Shown here in pieces: positions 1-6,167 of a DNA stretch of 10,081 bases. Location: NCBI GenBank assembly GCA_005800795.1, contig SYEN01000330.1:1-10081 (forward strand). Reading direction: 5' to 3'. The position numbers and the translations under genes are program-made. This DNA is from Burkholderiales bacterium (GTDB lineage: Bacteria > Pseudomonadota > Gammaproteobacteria > Burkholderiales > SG8-41). How positions within the stretch are numbered: position 1 is the first letter of the stretch; each line of letters starts with the position of its first letter. The notes below the pieces were generated by a model. It did not search any database. It saw only the letters and a list, made by a program, of their open reading frames with translations, and was not told the origin of the DNA.

Positions 1-369
1 GAAGTCGGCCATCATGTGCAAAATCTGCTGGGCATTGCCGAAAAGGTCGACGCACAACGCCGGCGCGTCTCGGAAGCCGAATACAACAAGCTGCAGGTGC
101 GCATGGAACTGCAGGCGGATTGCCTGGCGGGCATCTGGGCGCATCACGCCAACCGCACGCGGCAAATTCTCGAAAGGGGCGACGTGGAATCAGCCATGGC
201 CGCCGCCACCGCCATCGGCGACGACCGGTTGCAACAGCAATCACGCGGGTACGTCACGCCCGAATCATTTACCCACGGCACGTCCGCGCAACGGGTCCGC
301 TGGTTCCGCCGCGGTCTGGAAAGCGGGCAGATCGCCCAATGCAATACCTTTCAGGCGCGGGATTTATAG
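1..369 (+). CDS. ypfJ: Neutral zinc metallopeptidase, YpfJ family (C-terminal part)
   Basis: Partial gene, cut by the left edge; 122 residues remain and end at TAG. The first visible residues are EVGHH, which reads as the tail of a zincin HExxH motif (its first His lies just outside the window). Further on, MELQADCLAG (in-window residues 35-44) supplies an acidic stretch typical of the third zinc ligand region. The C-terminus, with ESFTHGTSAQRVRWF and a closing QCNTF, is the hallmark end of the COG2321/PF04228 family. Members are usually a little under 300 residues with one N-terminal membrane segment, so over half of the protein is missing here. The physiological substrate of this family is not established, and membrane anchoring is inferred from the family, not seen. 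The Bug-family gene follows 46 bases later on the same strand, so co-transcription is possible. The family call is firm; the gene symbol is by homology to the E. coli name. Confidence 0.88.
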   Translation, partial: EVGHHVQNLLGIAEKVDAQRRRVSEAEYNKLQVRMELQADCLAGIWAHHANRTRQILERGDVESAMAAATAIGDDRLQQQSRGYVTPESFTHGTSAQRVRWFRRGLESGQIAQCNTFQARDL

Positions 370-400
370 TGCGATTGTCGGGAAACCATAAAAATCAACC

Positions 401-407
401 GGAGGAG
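401..407 (+). promoter_or_regulatory. Shine-Dalgarno site of the Bug-family gene
   Basis: GGAGGAG lies 8 bases before the ATG at 416. It decides the start: an in-frame GTG at 407 overlaps this site and so is unlikely to be used. Confidence 0.75.
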
Positions 408-415
408 TGAATACA

Positions 416-1384
416 ATGAATATAAATCAATCGCTTGCGGCAATTTTCGCCGGCCTGATCTGCGCTTCGGGCACGGCCTGGTCTCAAGCCTATCCCGCCA
501 AGATCGTCCGCGTGATCGTACCGTTTCCGCCCGGCGGCGCAAACGACATCACCGCGCGCATCATCATGCCCAAGATTTCGGAGCTGATGGGCCAGTCGTT
601 CATTATTGAAAATCGCGCCGGTGCGGGCGGCACCATCGGCACCACGCTGGTGGCGCAAAGCAAGCCCGACGGCTATAATCTGCTCATCCAAACGGTCGCC
701 TCGCATGTCGCCAACGCGCACCTCTACAAAAAGCTGCCTTACGAAGCGCTGCGCGACTTTACCGGCGTCAGCCCAATGGCGCGGGTGGTCAGCGTGCTGA
801 CGGTGCATCCCGCGATGCCAACCCGTTCGGTAAAAGAGTTTATCGCACTGGCGAAACAAAAGCCGAATGAAATTCTTCACGGGCATTCTGGCGTTGGCAG
901 CTTTACGCACATGAACGGCGTGCTGTTTGAGTCCCGTGCGGGCATCCGCTTGACCCACGTGCCATTCAAGGGTGGCGGCCCTGCGGTGATCGCGCTGGTG
1001 TCCGGCGAAACGCAGACGCAAGTCGCGGCCATCAGTGAATTGATCCAGCACATCAAGTCGAATCGCGTGCGGGCGCTGGGTGTGACTGCAGCCGAGCGCG
1101 TTGTGCAACTGCCGGATGTGCCGACCATCGCGGATACGATTCCGGGTTACGAATCGTCAACCTGGGTCAGCACCTTCGCGCCTGCTGGCACGCCCAAGGC
1201 CATCATCGACCGCTTGAATGCCGAGTACGGTAAGGCGATCAGGGATGCTGACGTCATTACAAAACTTGCCGCGCAGACGCTCGACCCGGCGCACCGCCCA
1301 CCAGAAGATCTGATGCAGCGTATGAAGGCGGATTACGAGACCATTGGTAAACTGTTTCGGGATTTGGGGGCAAAGCTCGACTAG
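416..1384 (+). CDS. Bug/TctC-family periplasmic solute-binding protein
   Basis: A 322-residue extracytoplasmic receptor of the tripartite tricarboxylate transporter type (Bug family, PF03401), which normally captures small carboxylated solutes in the periplasm. Residues 1-25 form a signal peptide with a hydrophobic core and a likely cut after SQA, before YPAK. Family signatures follow in order: VPFPPGGANDITAR (about 35-48), IENRAGAGGTIG (64-75) and KPDGY (83-87). The length is typical of the family. The ATG at 416 is chosen because GGAGGAG precedes it by 8 bases. No membrane partners (TctA or TctB) are in the window, so it is an orphan receptor here, as many betaproteobacterial Bug proteins are. 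The ligand cannot be read from the sequence. It ends 12 bases from the convergent cytochrome gene. The family call is firm; the substrate is unknown. Confidence 0.93.
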   Translation: MNINQSLAAIFAGLICASGTAWSQAYPAKIVRVIVPFPPGGANDITARIIMPKISELMGQSFIIENRAGAGGTIGTTLVAQSKPDGYNLLIQTVASHVANAHLYKKLPYEALRDFTGVSPMARVVSVLTVHPAMPTRSVKEFIALAKQKPNEILHGHSGVGSFTHMNGVLFESRAGIRLTHVPFKGGGPAVIALVSGETQTQVAAISELIQHIKSNRVRALGVTAAERVVQLPDVPTIADTIPGYESSTWVSTFAPAGTPKAIIDRLNAEYGKAIRDADVITKLAAQTLDPAHRPPEDLMQRMKADYETIGKLFRDLGAKLD

Positions 1385-1396
1385 TCGTCTGCCTGA

Positions 1397-1999
1397 TTAC
1401 TTCTGCCGCAATACCCAGCTAGCCAGTTGCTGTAAGTCGGCGTCAGACAAGCCCGCATTCGGCGGCATCGGAACGGGACCCCACACGCCGCTGCCACCTT
1501 GTTTGATTTTGGCGGCGAGCGTGGTGGCAGCACTGCTGTTGGCGCCATACTTGGCCGCCACTTCCCTGAACGATGGCCCCACGACGCGTTTATCGGTTTG
1601 GTGACACGCCAGACAGGCGTTGGCATTCAGCAATTTAGCAGCAGGATCACCCTCGGCTGTGGTGGTGGCTGCCGCCGGCGGCGGTGGCGCGGCCTCGCGG
1701 TTGTAGTAGGCAGCAAGATATTCGAGAATAGGTGCGATCTCTGCCGGCGCGATGGGTGCGCCACGTTCAATCATGTTCTTGATGTTGAACTCCCATTCGC
1801 CGCGCGACAGTTTCGTGCGCGTGATGTGCGTGGCGTCGTGGCAGAGCACGCAGCGGGCGGTGGTGAGTTCAACACCCTTGCCGGGGGCGAGTGTTTTCGC
1901 GGGCGGCGGTTCGTCCTGCGCTGGCGCGTTGGCCTGAGCAGCGATAATCAGCGTTAATCCGGTAACCAGCCGGAACGCGCGGTCAAATCTACCTTTCAC
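1397..1999 (-). CDS. sorB: Two-haem c-type cytochrome, probable sulfite dehydrogenase electron acceptor (SorB-like)
   Basis: A 200-residue exported cytochrome c. Residues 1-28 look like a Sec signal peptide (basic start, hydrophobic core about 11-21, then alanine-rich). Two CxxCH haem-binding motifs are visible: CVLCH at 50-54 and CLACH at 129-133. A Pro/Ala/Thr-rich linker (about 102-116) separates two small domains. The second is a class I cytochrome c domain with MPP at 178-180 as the probable axial Met; Met76 is a candidate for the first haem. The start is GTG at 1999, supported by AGGGG 6 bases upstream. It lies 22 bases after the SorA-like gene on the same strand, so it is probably the periplasmic acceptor of electrons from sulfite oxidation. 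Classical SorB has one haem; SoxD-type partners have two. The symbol is therefore assigned by context and is tentative, while the cytochrome call is firm. Confidence 0.85.
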   Translation of the reverse strand: MKGRFDRAFRLVTGLTLIIAAQANAPAQDEPPPAKTLAPGKGVELTTARCVLCHDATHITRTKLSRGEWEFNIKNMIERGAPIAPAEIAPILEYLAAYYNREAAPPPPAAATTTAEGDPAAKLLNANACLACHQTDKRVVGPSFREVAAKYGANSSAATTLAAKIKQGGSGVWGPVPMPPNAGLSDADLQQLASWVLRQK

Positions 2000-2005
2000 C
2001 CACTT

Positions 2006-2010
2006 CCCCT
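2006..2010 (-). promoter_or_regulatory. Shine-Dalgarno site of the cytochrome gene
   Basis: Read on the minus strand, AGGGG lies 6 bases before GTG at 1999 and supports this non-ATG start. Confidence 0.55.
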
Positions 2011-2021
2011 AACGATTCAAT

Positions 2022-3257
2022 TCAGGCTTCGACCACAAAACCGACGCGATGTACGCCGTTCCAGAAATACCCCAGCGGATTCCATCGGGCAACCATCGGT
2101 TGCGAGTTGCCGCGGTCATCGGTGGCTCGCGCCAGCGCGGTGGTAAAGCCCGCCTTTGCGGGCTTGAATTCCACGCTGAAAATGCGCCACGCGTATTTGT
2201 CGGTGGCGTTGTTAATTTGCGCCGCCTGCCAGGTGACACCTTCGTCGAACGACAGTTCGACTTTGGCTATGGCCCCCTCACCCACCCAGGCGCGGCCCTC
2301 GACCAATACCGAATGCCCGAGCTTGAATACCGCATTGGGCGCGGGATAGGTAATCATTGATTTCACCGGCCAGGCTTCAGTGACCAGCGCATCCGGCGGC
2401 ATTTTTTCGCCGGGCCGCACCGCGTCGCGCGGGATGCGGTAGCTGGTGTCCATGTACGTACCCTTGAACGGCGCATCGAGCACGTTCAGCGTGTGCAGCC
2501 ACTTGACGGATGCACTTCCCGCCCAGCCAGGCACCATGAGGCGCAGCGGGTAACCATGCACCTTAGGCAATGGCCCGTCGTTCATGCCAAACACCACTAG
2601 CGTGTGTGGCTCCATCGCCTTGTCCATCGGTATCGAACGGATCACCGGCGCGGCCGTGGCGATCACGCCGAAATCCCCGCCCTGCCCCGCGACGTGCGCA
2701 GCATGATTCTGCACGCCCGCCGCGCGCAATACGTCACGCAGGCGTACTCCGTTCCATACCGGACAACCCATGCCACCCGTAAGCTGCCATGGCGTGCCAC
2801 TCGGTCGCGGTACAAAACCTGTGCGCCCGGCGCCCGCGCATTCGAGCATGGCCTGCGTGCGCACCAAGGGGAAATTCTTGCGCAATTCTTCCAGCGAAAA
2901 CGACACCTCCTTGTGCACCGACCCCTTGACAGTCAAACGGTGTTTGGCGGCGTCGATATCTGGCGTAAGCAAATTGTTGCGCACGAACATGCGGTCGTTG
3001 GGCGTCGCGGCAAAGTGGTGCAATTCCGCCGGTACGCTCGCCGTCAGCGGACGCTCGGACAGCACGGTCATGCCCGTGTGCTTTTCGCCCATCACGGCGG
3101 CGTTGGCAAGCGCCCCGGCGGGTTCTGACGGCGGTTTTGGCGCGTCCTGCGCCAGCGCTTTGCCTGTACCGAGTGCCGCACCAGCGGCAGCAGCGCGCGT
3201 CAGAAAGTCCCGGCGAGACCAATCCTTGGGATTATGTAAGTATTTGTTTTTATTCAT
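2022..3257 (-). CDS. sorA: Molybdopterin-dependent sulfite dehydrogenase, catalytic subunit (SorA-like)
   Basis: A 411-residue enzyme of the sulfite oxidase family, predicted to oxidise sulfite to sulfate in the periplasm and pass electrons to a c-type cytochrome. A Tat signal (SRRDFLT at 14-20, then a hydrophobic Ala/Gly stretch ending near 37) shows folded export with the cofactor loaded. Family signatures are LECAGAGR (138-145), with Cys140 as the expected Mo ligand, and the run from HGYPLRL to VKWL (234-254), followed by the C-terminal dimerisation domain (about 295-408) ending in WNPLGY. Position 143 is Ala where many relatives have Asn (CAGN). The start at 3257 is preferred because GAGG lies 8 bases upstream; an in-frame ATG at 3281 would add 8 residues and overlaps the stop of the preceding gene. 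The cytochrome follows after 22 bases. SoxC is a related alternative, but no other sox genes are seen. The family is certain; the exact substrate is inferred. Confidence 0.9.
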   Translation of the reverse strand: MNKNKYLHNPKDWSRRDFLTRAAAAGAALGTGKALAQDAPKPPSEPAGALANAAVMGEKHTGMTVLSERPLTASVPAELHHFAATPNDRMFVRNNLLTPDIDAAKHRLTVKGSVHKEVSFSLEELRKNFPLVRTQAMLECAGAGRTGFVPRPSGTPWQLTGGMGCPVWNGVRLRDVLRAAGVQNHAAHVAGQGGDFGVIATAAPVIRSIPMDKAMEPHTLVVFGMNDGPLPKVHGYPLRLMVPGWAGSASVKWLHTLNVLDAPFKGTYMDTSYRIPRDAVRPGEKMPPDALVTEAWPVKSMITYPAPNAVFKLGHSVLVEGRAWVGEGAIAKVELSFDEGVTWQAAQINNATDKYAWRIFSVEFKPAKAGFTTALARATDDRGNSQPMVARWNPLGYFWNGVHRVGFVVEA

Positions 3258-3263
3258 TTTTTT

Positions 3264-3270
3264 ATCCTCT
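3264..3270 (-). promoter_or_regulatory. Shine-Dalgarno site of the sulfite dehydrogenase gene
   Basis: Read on the minus strand, AGAGGAT lies 6 bases before ATG at 3257, separated by a run of A. It favours this start over the upstream in-frame ATG at 3281, which has no such site. Confidence 0.65.
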
Positions 3271-3280
3271 ACTATTTGCA

Positions 3281-4780
3281 TTATGCCGCGCGCGCCGGCC
3301 CGCGTGAACCCACAGCGGGATACGGATGCAGCATGTTCAACGCAATACTCTGATTGGCGGTTTGCACGATACGCACATGCTCGCGCTTTAATTCGCGCGC
3401 GTGCTTCAAGCCACACGAGTGCGCAATCATATCGATTTCCTTGTTCATGTTTTTGGCGTAGTTGGCCACGCGCAAATATTTTTCTTCGACAACCAAGCCG
3501 CGTTGTAGACGCTTGTTGTGCGTGGTGACACCCGTCGGACAGGTATTCTGGTGACAACGCAAGGCCTGGATGCAGCCAAGCGCAAACATGAATCCGCGCG
3601 CGGTGTTGATGAAATCGGCACCCACACACAGCGCCCACGACGCCCGTGCGGAAGTGACGAGCTTGCCCGATGCAACCACTCGGATGCGCGATTTCATATC
3701 AGCCTGTATCAGCGAATCGACCACCCGCGGCAGCGCTTCCGCGATGGGCAGCGCCACGTGATCGAATAGCGTCTGCGGCGCAGCGCCGCTGCCGCCCTCG
3801 CCGCCGTCGATGGCGAGAAAATCCGGTGCGAACTCCTTGCCCCGGCGCAATATCGCCTCACACAACTCGTTGGTGAATTCCCAGCCGCCGATGGCGGTTT
3901 TCACACCCACCGGCCGGCCGGTGAGGTCGCGCAAGTAGGCGATCTTATCGAGCAAATCGTTCACATTGGCGATATCGCGATGGCGATTCGGGCTGATCGA
4001 ATCTTCACCTACCGGAATGCCGCGGATGCGCGAGATTTCTTCCGTCACCTTGGCTCCGGGCAGCACACCGCCTTTACCCGGCTTCGCACCCTGCGAGAGT
4101 TTGATTTCGAACGCCTTCACCGACTTGGCGAGCTCGCGTACTTTATCCGGCGAGAAATTGCCATTCAGATCGCGCATGCCGTACTTGGCCGTTCCCATTT
4201 GCATGATGACATCGCACTTGCCCTCCAAATGATACGGCGCCAAGCCGCCTTCGCCAGTGTCCATCCAGCAACCCGCTTCTGCCGCACCCATCGACAACGC
4301 GCGCACCGCGGGCTCGGAGATCGCGCCGAAACTCATGCCGCTGACGTTGACTATCGAGCGCGCTTCGAACGGATGCTGACAATACCCTTCGCCGATAATC
4401 AGTGACGGTGTGGGCAGCCGGTCTTCCTCCAGGACGGGATAAGGGTGATTGACGAAAATAATATTGCCCGGCTCTCGCAGGTCATTGGTGGAACCAAAAC
4501 CGATAATGCCGCCTTCGTTCTTGGCCTCTTTGTAAACCCAGCCGCGCGTAGCGCGGTTGAATGGCATTTCATCGCGGTCGCCGGCAAAAAAATACTGGCG
4601 AAAATATTCGCCAAGATCCTCAAAGAAAAAGCGCAACCGCCCGATGACGGGGTAGTTGCGCAAAACGGTGTGCTTTTTCTGAGTGACATCGTGAACGATT
4701 GCGCTGATCAACCAGATGACAAACGCCAATCCCAGAATCGTGCCCAGACCATACGAAATGACGCCGACCATGCTGTCCAT
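3281..4780 (-). CDS. Membrane-anchored FMN-binding glutamate-synthase-like protein
   Basis: A 499-residue protein carrying the FMN/Fe-S synthase domain of glutamate synthase (PF01645). A single hydrophobic segment (about 8-30) suggests an N-terminal membrane anchor. The catalytic barrel shows SQGAKPGKGGVLPG (229-242), a phosphate/FMN region DGGEGGSGAAP (325-335), and Cys403, Cys409 and Cys414 in the C-x5-C-x4-C spacing that binds a 3Fe-4S cluster in GltB. The N-terminal glutaminase domain and the C-terminal GXGXG domain of full glutamate synthase are both absent, so it cannot release ammonia from glutamine by itself. Related single-domain proteins are annotated 'FMN-binding glutamate synthase family', with no settled reaction. 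The start at 4780 is fixed by GGAGGT 4 bases upstream. It is first in a tight unit with the sulfite dehydrogenase and cytochrome genes. A redox role is likely; the substrate is unknown. Confidence 0.9.
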   Translation of the reverse strand: MDSMVGVISYGLGTILGLAFVIWLISAIVHDVTQKKHTVLRNYPVIGRLRFFFEDLGEYFRQYFFAGDRDEMPFNRATRGWVYKEAKNEGGIIGFGSTNDLREPGNIIFVNHPYPVLEEDRLPTPSLIIGEGYCQHPFEARSIVNVSGMSFGAISEPAVRALSMGAAEAGCWMDTGEGGLAPYHLEGKCDVIMQMGTAKYGMRDLNGNFSPDKVRELAKSVKAFEIKLSQGAKPGKGGVLPGAKVTEEISRIRGIPVGEDSISPNRHRDIANVNDLLDKIAYLRDLTGRPVGVKTAIGGWEFTNELCEAILRRGKEFAPDFLAIDGGEGGSGAAPQTLFDHVALPIAEALPRVVDSLIQADMKSRIRVVASGKLVTSARASWALCVGADFINTARGFMFALGCIQALRCHQNTCPTGVTTHNKRLQRGLVVEEKYLRVANYAKNMNKEIDMIAHSCGLKHARELKREHVRIVQTANQSIALNMLHPYPAVGSRGPARAA

Positions 4781-4784
4781 TGAT

Positions 4785-4790
4785 ACCTCC
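4785..4790 (-). promoter_or_regulatory. Strong Shine-Dalgarno site of the glutamate-synthase-like gene
   Basis: Read on the minus strand, GGAGGT lies 4 bases before ATG at 4780. It rules out the long upstream open extension to 5158, which runs antisense through nadC. Confidence 0.75.
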
Positions 4791-4900
4791 GTTACCCTGC
4801 TAGAATCGCCGGCACACACAAACATTACCGGGTGTTGCAAAATGCCACCGAACGGCTCGTTCCGAGGCCAGTAATAGCGCAATGAATATAGAGCAATTTC
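4791..4900. promoter_or_regulatory. Divergent intergenic region between the glutamate-synthase-like gene and nadC
   Basis: These 110 bases separate two genes that point away from each other, so promoters for both must lie here or within the neighbouring gene starts. On the plus strand, TAGAAT at 4801-4806 with TTGATA at 4780-4785 is a weak sigma-70-like pair, but its 15-base spacer is short. I could not pick out a convincing pair on the minus strand. No operator palindrome or riboswitch is evident. Confidence 0.4.
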
Positions 4901-5734
4901 ATGAACATCGCATCTGAAATCAAACGGAATGTCGCGGCAGCACTGGCGGAAGACGTGGGCGAAGGCGACTGGACTGCGCGGCTGACGCCCGCCGGGGGAC
5001 AGGCACGTGCCACGGTGATCTGCCGCGATGCCGCCACCATCGCGGGCCGGCCATGGTTCGATGCGGTATTTCGCACCCTGGATGCCGATGTGCGCATAGT
5101 CTGGCAGGTCGAAGAAGGTCAAAAAGTGCTTCCCGGCACGCCGCTTTGTACGCTGCAAGGCAGCGCACGCTCACTGCTGACCGGTGAACGCGCAGCACTG
5201 AATTTTCTGCAAAGCCTGTCGGCGGTAGCCACCGTCACCCGCATTTACGTCGATGCCATCGCAGACACCCGCGCGGCCATCCTGGACACACGCAAGACGC
5301 TACCGGGCCTGCGCGCCGCACAAAAATACGCGGTCAGGACCGGCGGCGGCATGAATCACCGCATGGGTTTATACGACGGCATTCTAATCAAGGAAAATCA
5401 CATCGCAGCGGCTGGTGGCGTCAGGGCGGCGATGGCCGAAGCTCAACGCACGGCGCCGGCGGGCGTATGGATACAGATAGAAGTGGAAAATTTCACTCAG
5501 CTCGATGAAGCATTGGCTGCCGGTGCGACGCTGATTCTGCTCGACAACATGAGCGCCGCGCAAATGCGTGATGCCGTTGTGCGTACTGCGGGCCGGGCAA
5601 AGCTTGAGGCTTCCGGCGGCATCACGCTCGACAACGTACGCGAGATCGCCGAGACGGGTGTGGCCCGGATTTCCATCGGCGCACTGACCAAGGACGTGAA
5701 GGCAGTCGACCTTTCCATGCGCTTCTCGGTCTGA
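4901..5734 (+). CDS. nadC: Nicotinate-nucleotide pyrophosphorylase (quinolinate phosphoribosyltransferase)
   Basis: A 277-residue cytosolic enzyme of de novo NAD synthesis. It converts quinolinate and PRPP to nicotinate mononucleotide, CO2 and pyrophosphate. The sequence is canonical throughout: LAEDVGEGDWT (15-25), GERAALNFLQ (95-104), DTRKTLPGLR (129-138), the active-site stretch from KYAVRTGGG to NHRMG (142-156), ILIKENH (161-167), EVENF (194-198), ILLDNM (212-217), EASGGI (236-241) and ISIGALTKD (257-265). The length is normal. An in-frame TAG at 4889 makes the ATG at 4901 the first usable start, although its ribosome-binding site is weak. It is divergent from the glutamate-synthase-like gene and convergent with the kinase/receiver locus. 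No nadA or nadB is in the window, so nadC stands alone here. Confidence 0.97.
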   Translation: MNIASEIKRNVAAALAEDVGEGDWTARLTPAGGQARATVICRDAATIAGRPWFDAVFRTLDADVRIVWQVEEGQKVLPGTPLCTLQGSARSLLTGERAALNFLQSLSAVATVTRIYVDAIADTRAAILDTRKTLPGLRAAQKYAVRTGGGMNHRMGLYDGILIKENHIAAAGGVRAAMAEAQRTAPAGVWIQIEVENFTQLDEALAAGATLILLDNMSAAQMRDAVVRTAGRAKLEASGGITLDNVREIAETGVARISIGALTKDVKAVDLSMRFSV

Positions 5735-5739
5735 TCTGG

Positions 5740-5770
5740 CCTGAGCACTACGGACTACGGCCCGCTCAGG
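5740..5770. repeat. Inverted repeat enclosing a tandem 7-base repeat, between convergent genes
   Basis: CCTGAGC (5740-5746) pairs perfectly with GCTCAGG (5764-5770). The 17-base loop holds two head-to-tail copies of ACTACGG (5747-5753 and 5754-5760). The right arm includes the TGA of the receiver reading frame. Its position between two converging genes fits a bidirectional transcription stop, but neither side has a T-run, so it is not a standard intrinsic terminator. Confidence 0.45.
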
Positions 5771-6167
5771 AAGTGGCGGGCGCCCATCGTTGCAATATTT
5801 CAGCGATGCCTTCGCTGCTGACCGGTTTGGCCAGATAGTCATCCATGCCCGCCGCGAGGCAAGTCTCGCGGTCGCCTTCCATGGCATTGGCGGTTTGTGC
5901 GACGATGACATGGCGCCCTTGCCCCTGCTTTTCCAGCTCGCGTATGGCGGCCGTGGCCGCAAAGCCATCCAGTCCTGGCATTTGGCAGTCCATCAGAATC
6001 ATGTCGAAATGACGGGCCTTCGATGCTTCGACGGCCTCGCCCCCATCCTTCACCACAGTGACACCACATCCCAACTTCCTGAGAATGGCGCTGACAACAA
6101 TCTGATTGATGGTGTTGTCCTCCGCCAGCAGTACCTCCAGCGCAGCGAGATCACGTCGCAGCGCCAC
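5766..6167 (-). CDS. Receiver (REC) domain, C-terminal module of the hybrid kinase in a shifted frame
   Basis: An open frame encoding a complete CheY-like receiver domain of 133 residues from the first available GTG. Key residues are all present: acidic pair Glu16-Asp17 (LLAEDN), phospho-acceptor Asp60 (LMDCQMPG), the conserved Thr92 (QTANAM) and Lys114 (LAKPV). This is the type normally fused behind a hybrid histidine kinase. It overlaps the end of the kinase frame by 118 bases and sits in the -1 frame relative to it. The GTG at 6167 has no ribosome-binding site and the frame is open further upstream, so independent translation looks unlikely. The simplest reading is that kinase and receiver were one protein and a one-base change (in the genome or in the assembly) separates them. 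There is no DNA-binding output domain. The domain call is firm; its expression status is uncertain. Confidence 0.85.
   Translation of the reverse strand: MALRRDLAALEVLLAEDNTINQIVVSAILRKLGCGVTVVKDGGEAVEASKARHFDMILMDCQMPGLDGFAATAAIRELEKQGQGRHVIVAQTANAMEGDRETCLAAGMDDYLAKPVSSEGIAEILQRWAPATS

Noticed and set aside
395..1108. A 237-residue minus-strand open frame opposite the Bug gene
   Set aside because: The plus strand encodes an unmistakable Bug protein with signal peptide and ribosome-binding site. The antisense frame is His/Arg-rich with no family features.
3258..3638. N-terminal extension of the sulfite dehydrogenase frame
   Set aside because: It lies inside the conserved C-terminal part of the glutamate-synthase-like gene in another frame. 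The Tat signal and ribosome-binding site place the start at 3257.
4781..5158. N-terminal extension of the glutamate-synthase-like frame
   Set aside because: It runs antisense through the conserved start of nadC. A GGAGGT site 4 bases before the ATG at 4780 fixes the true start.
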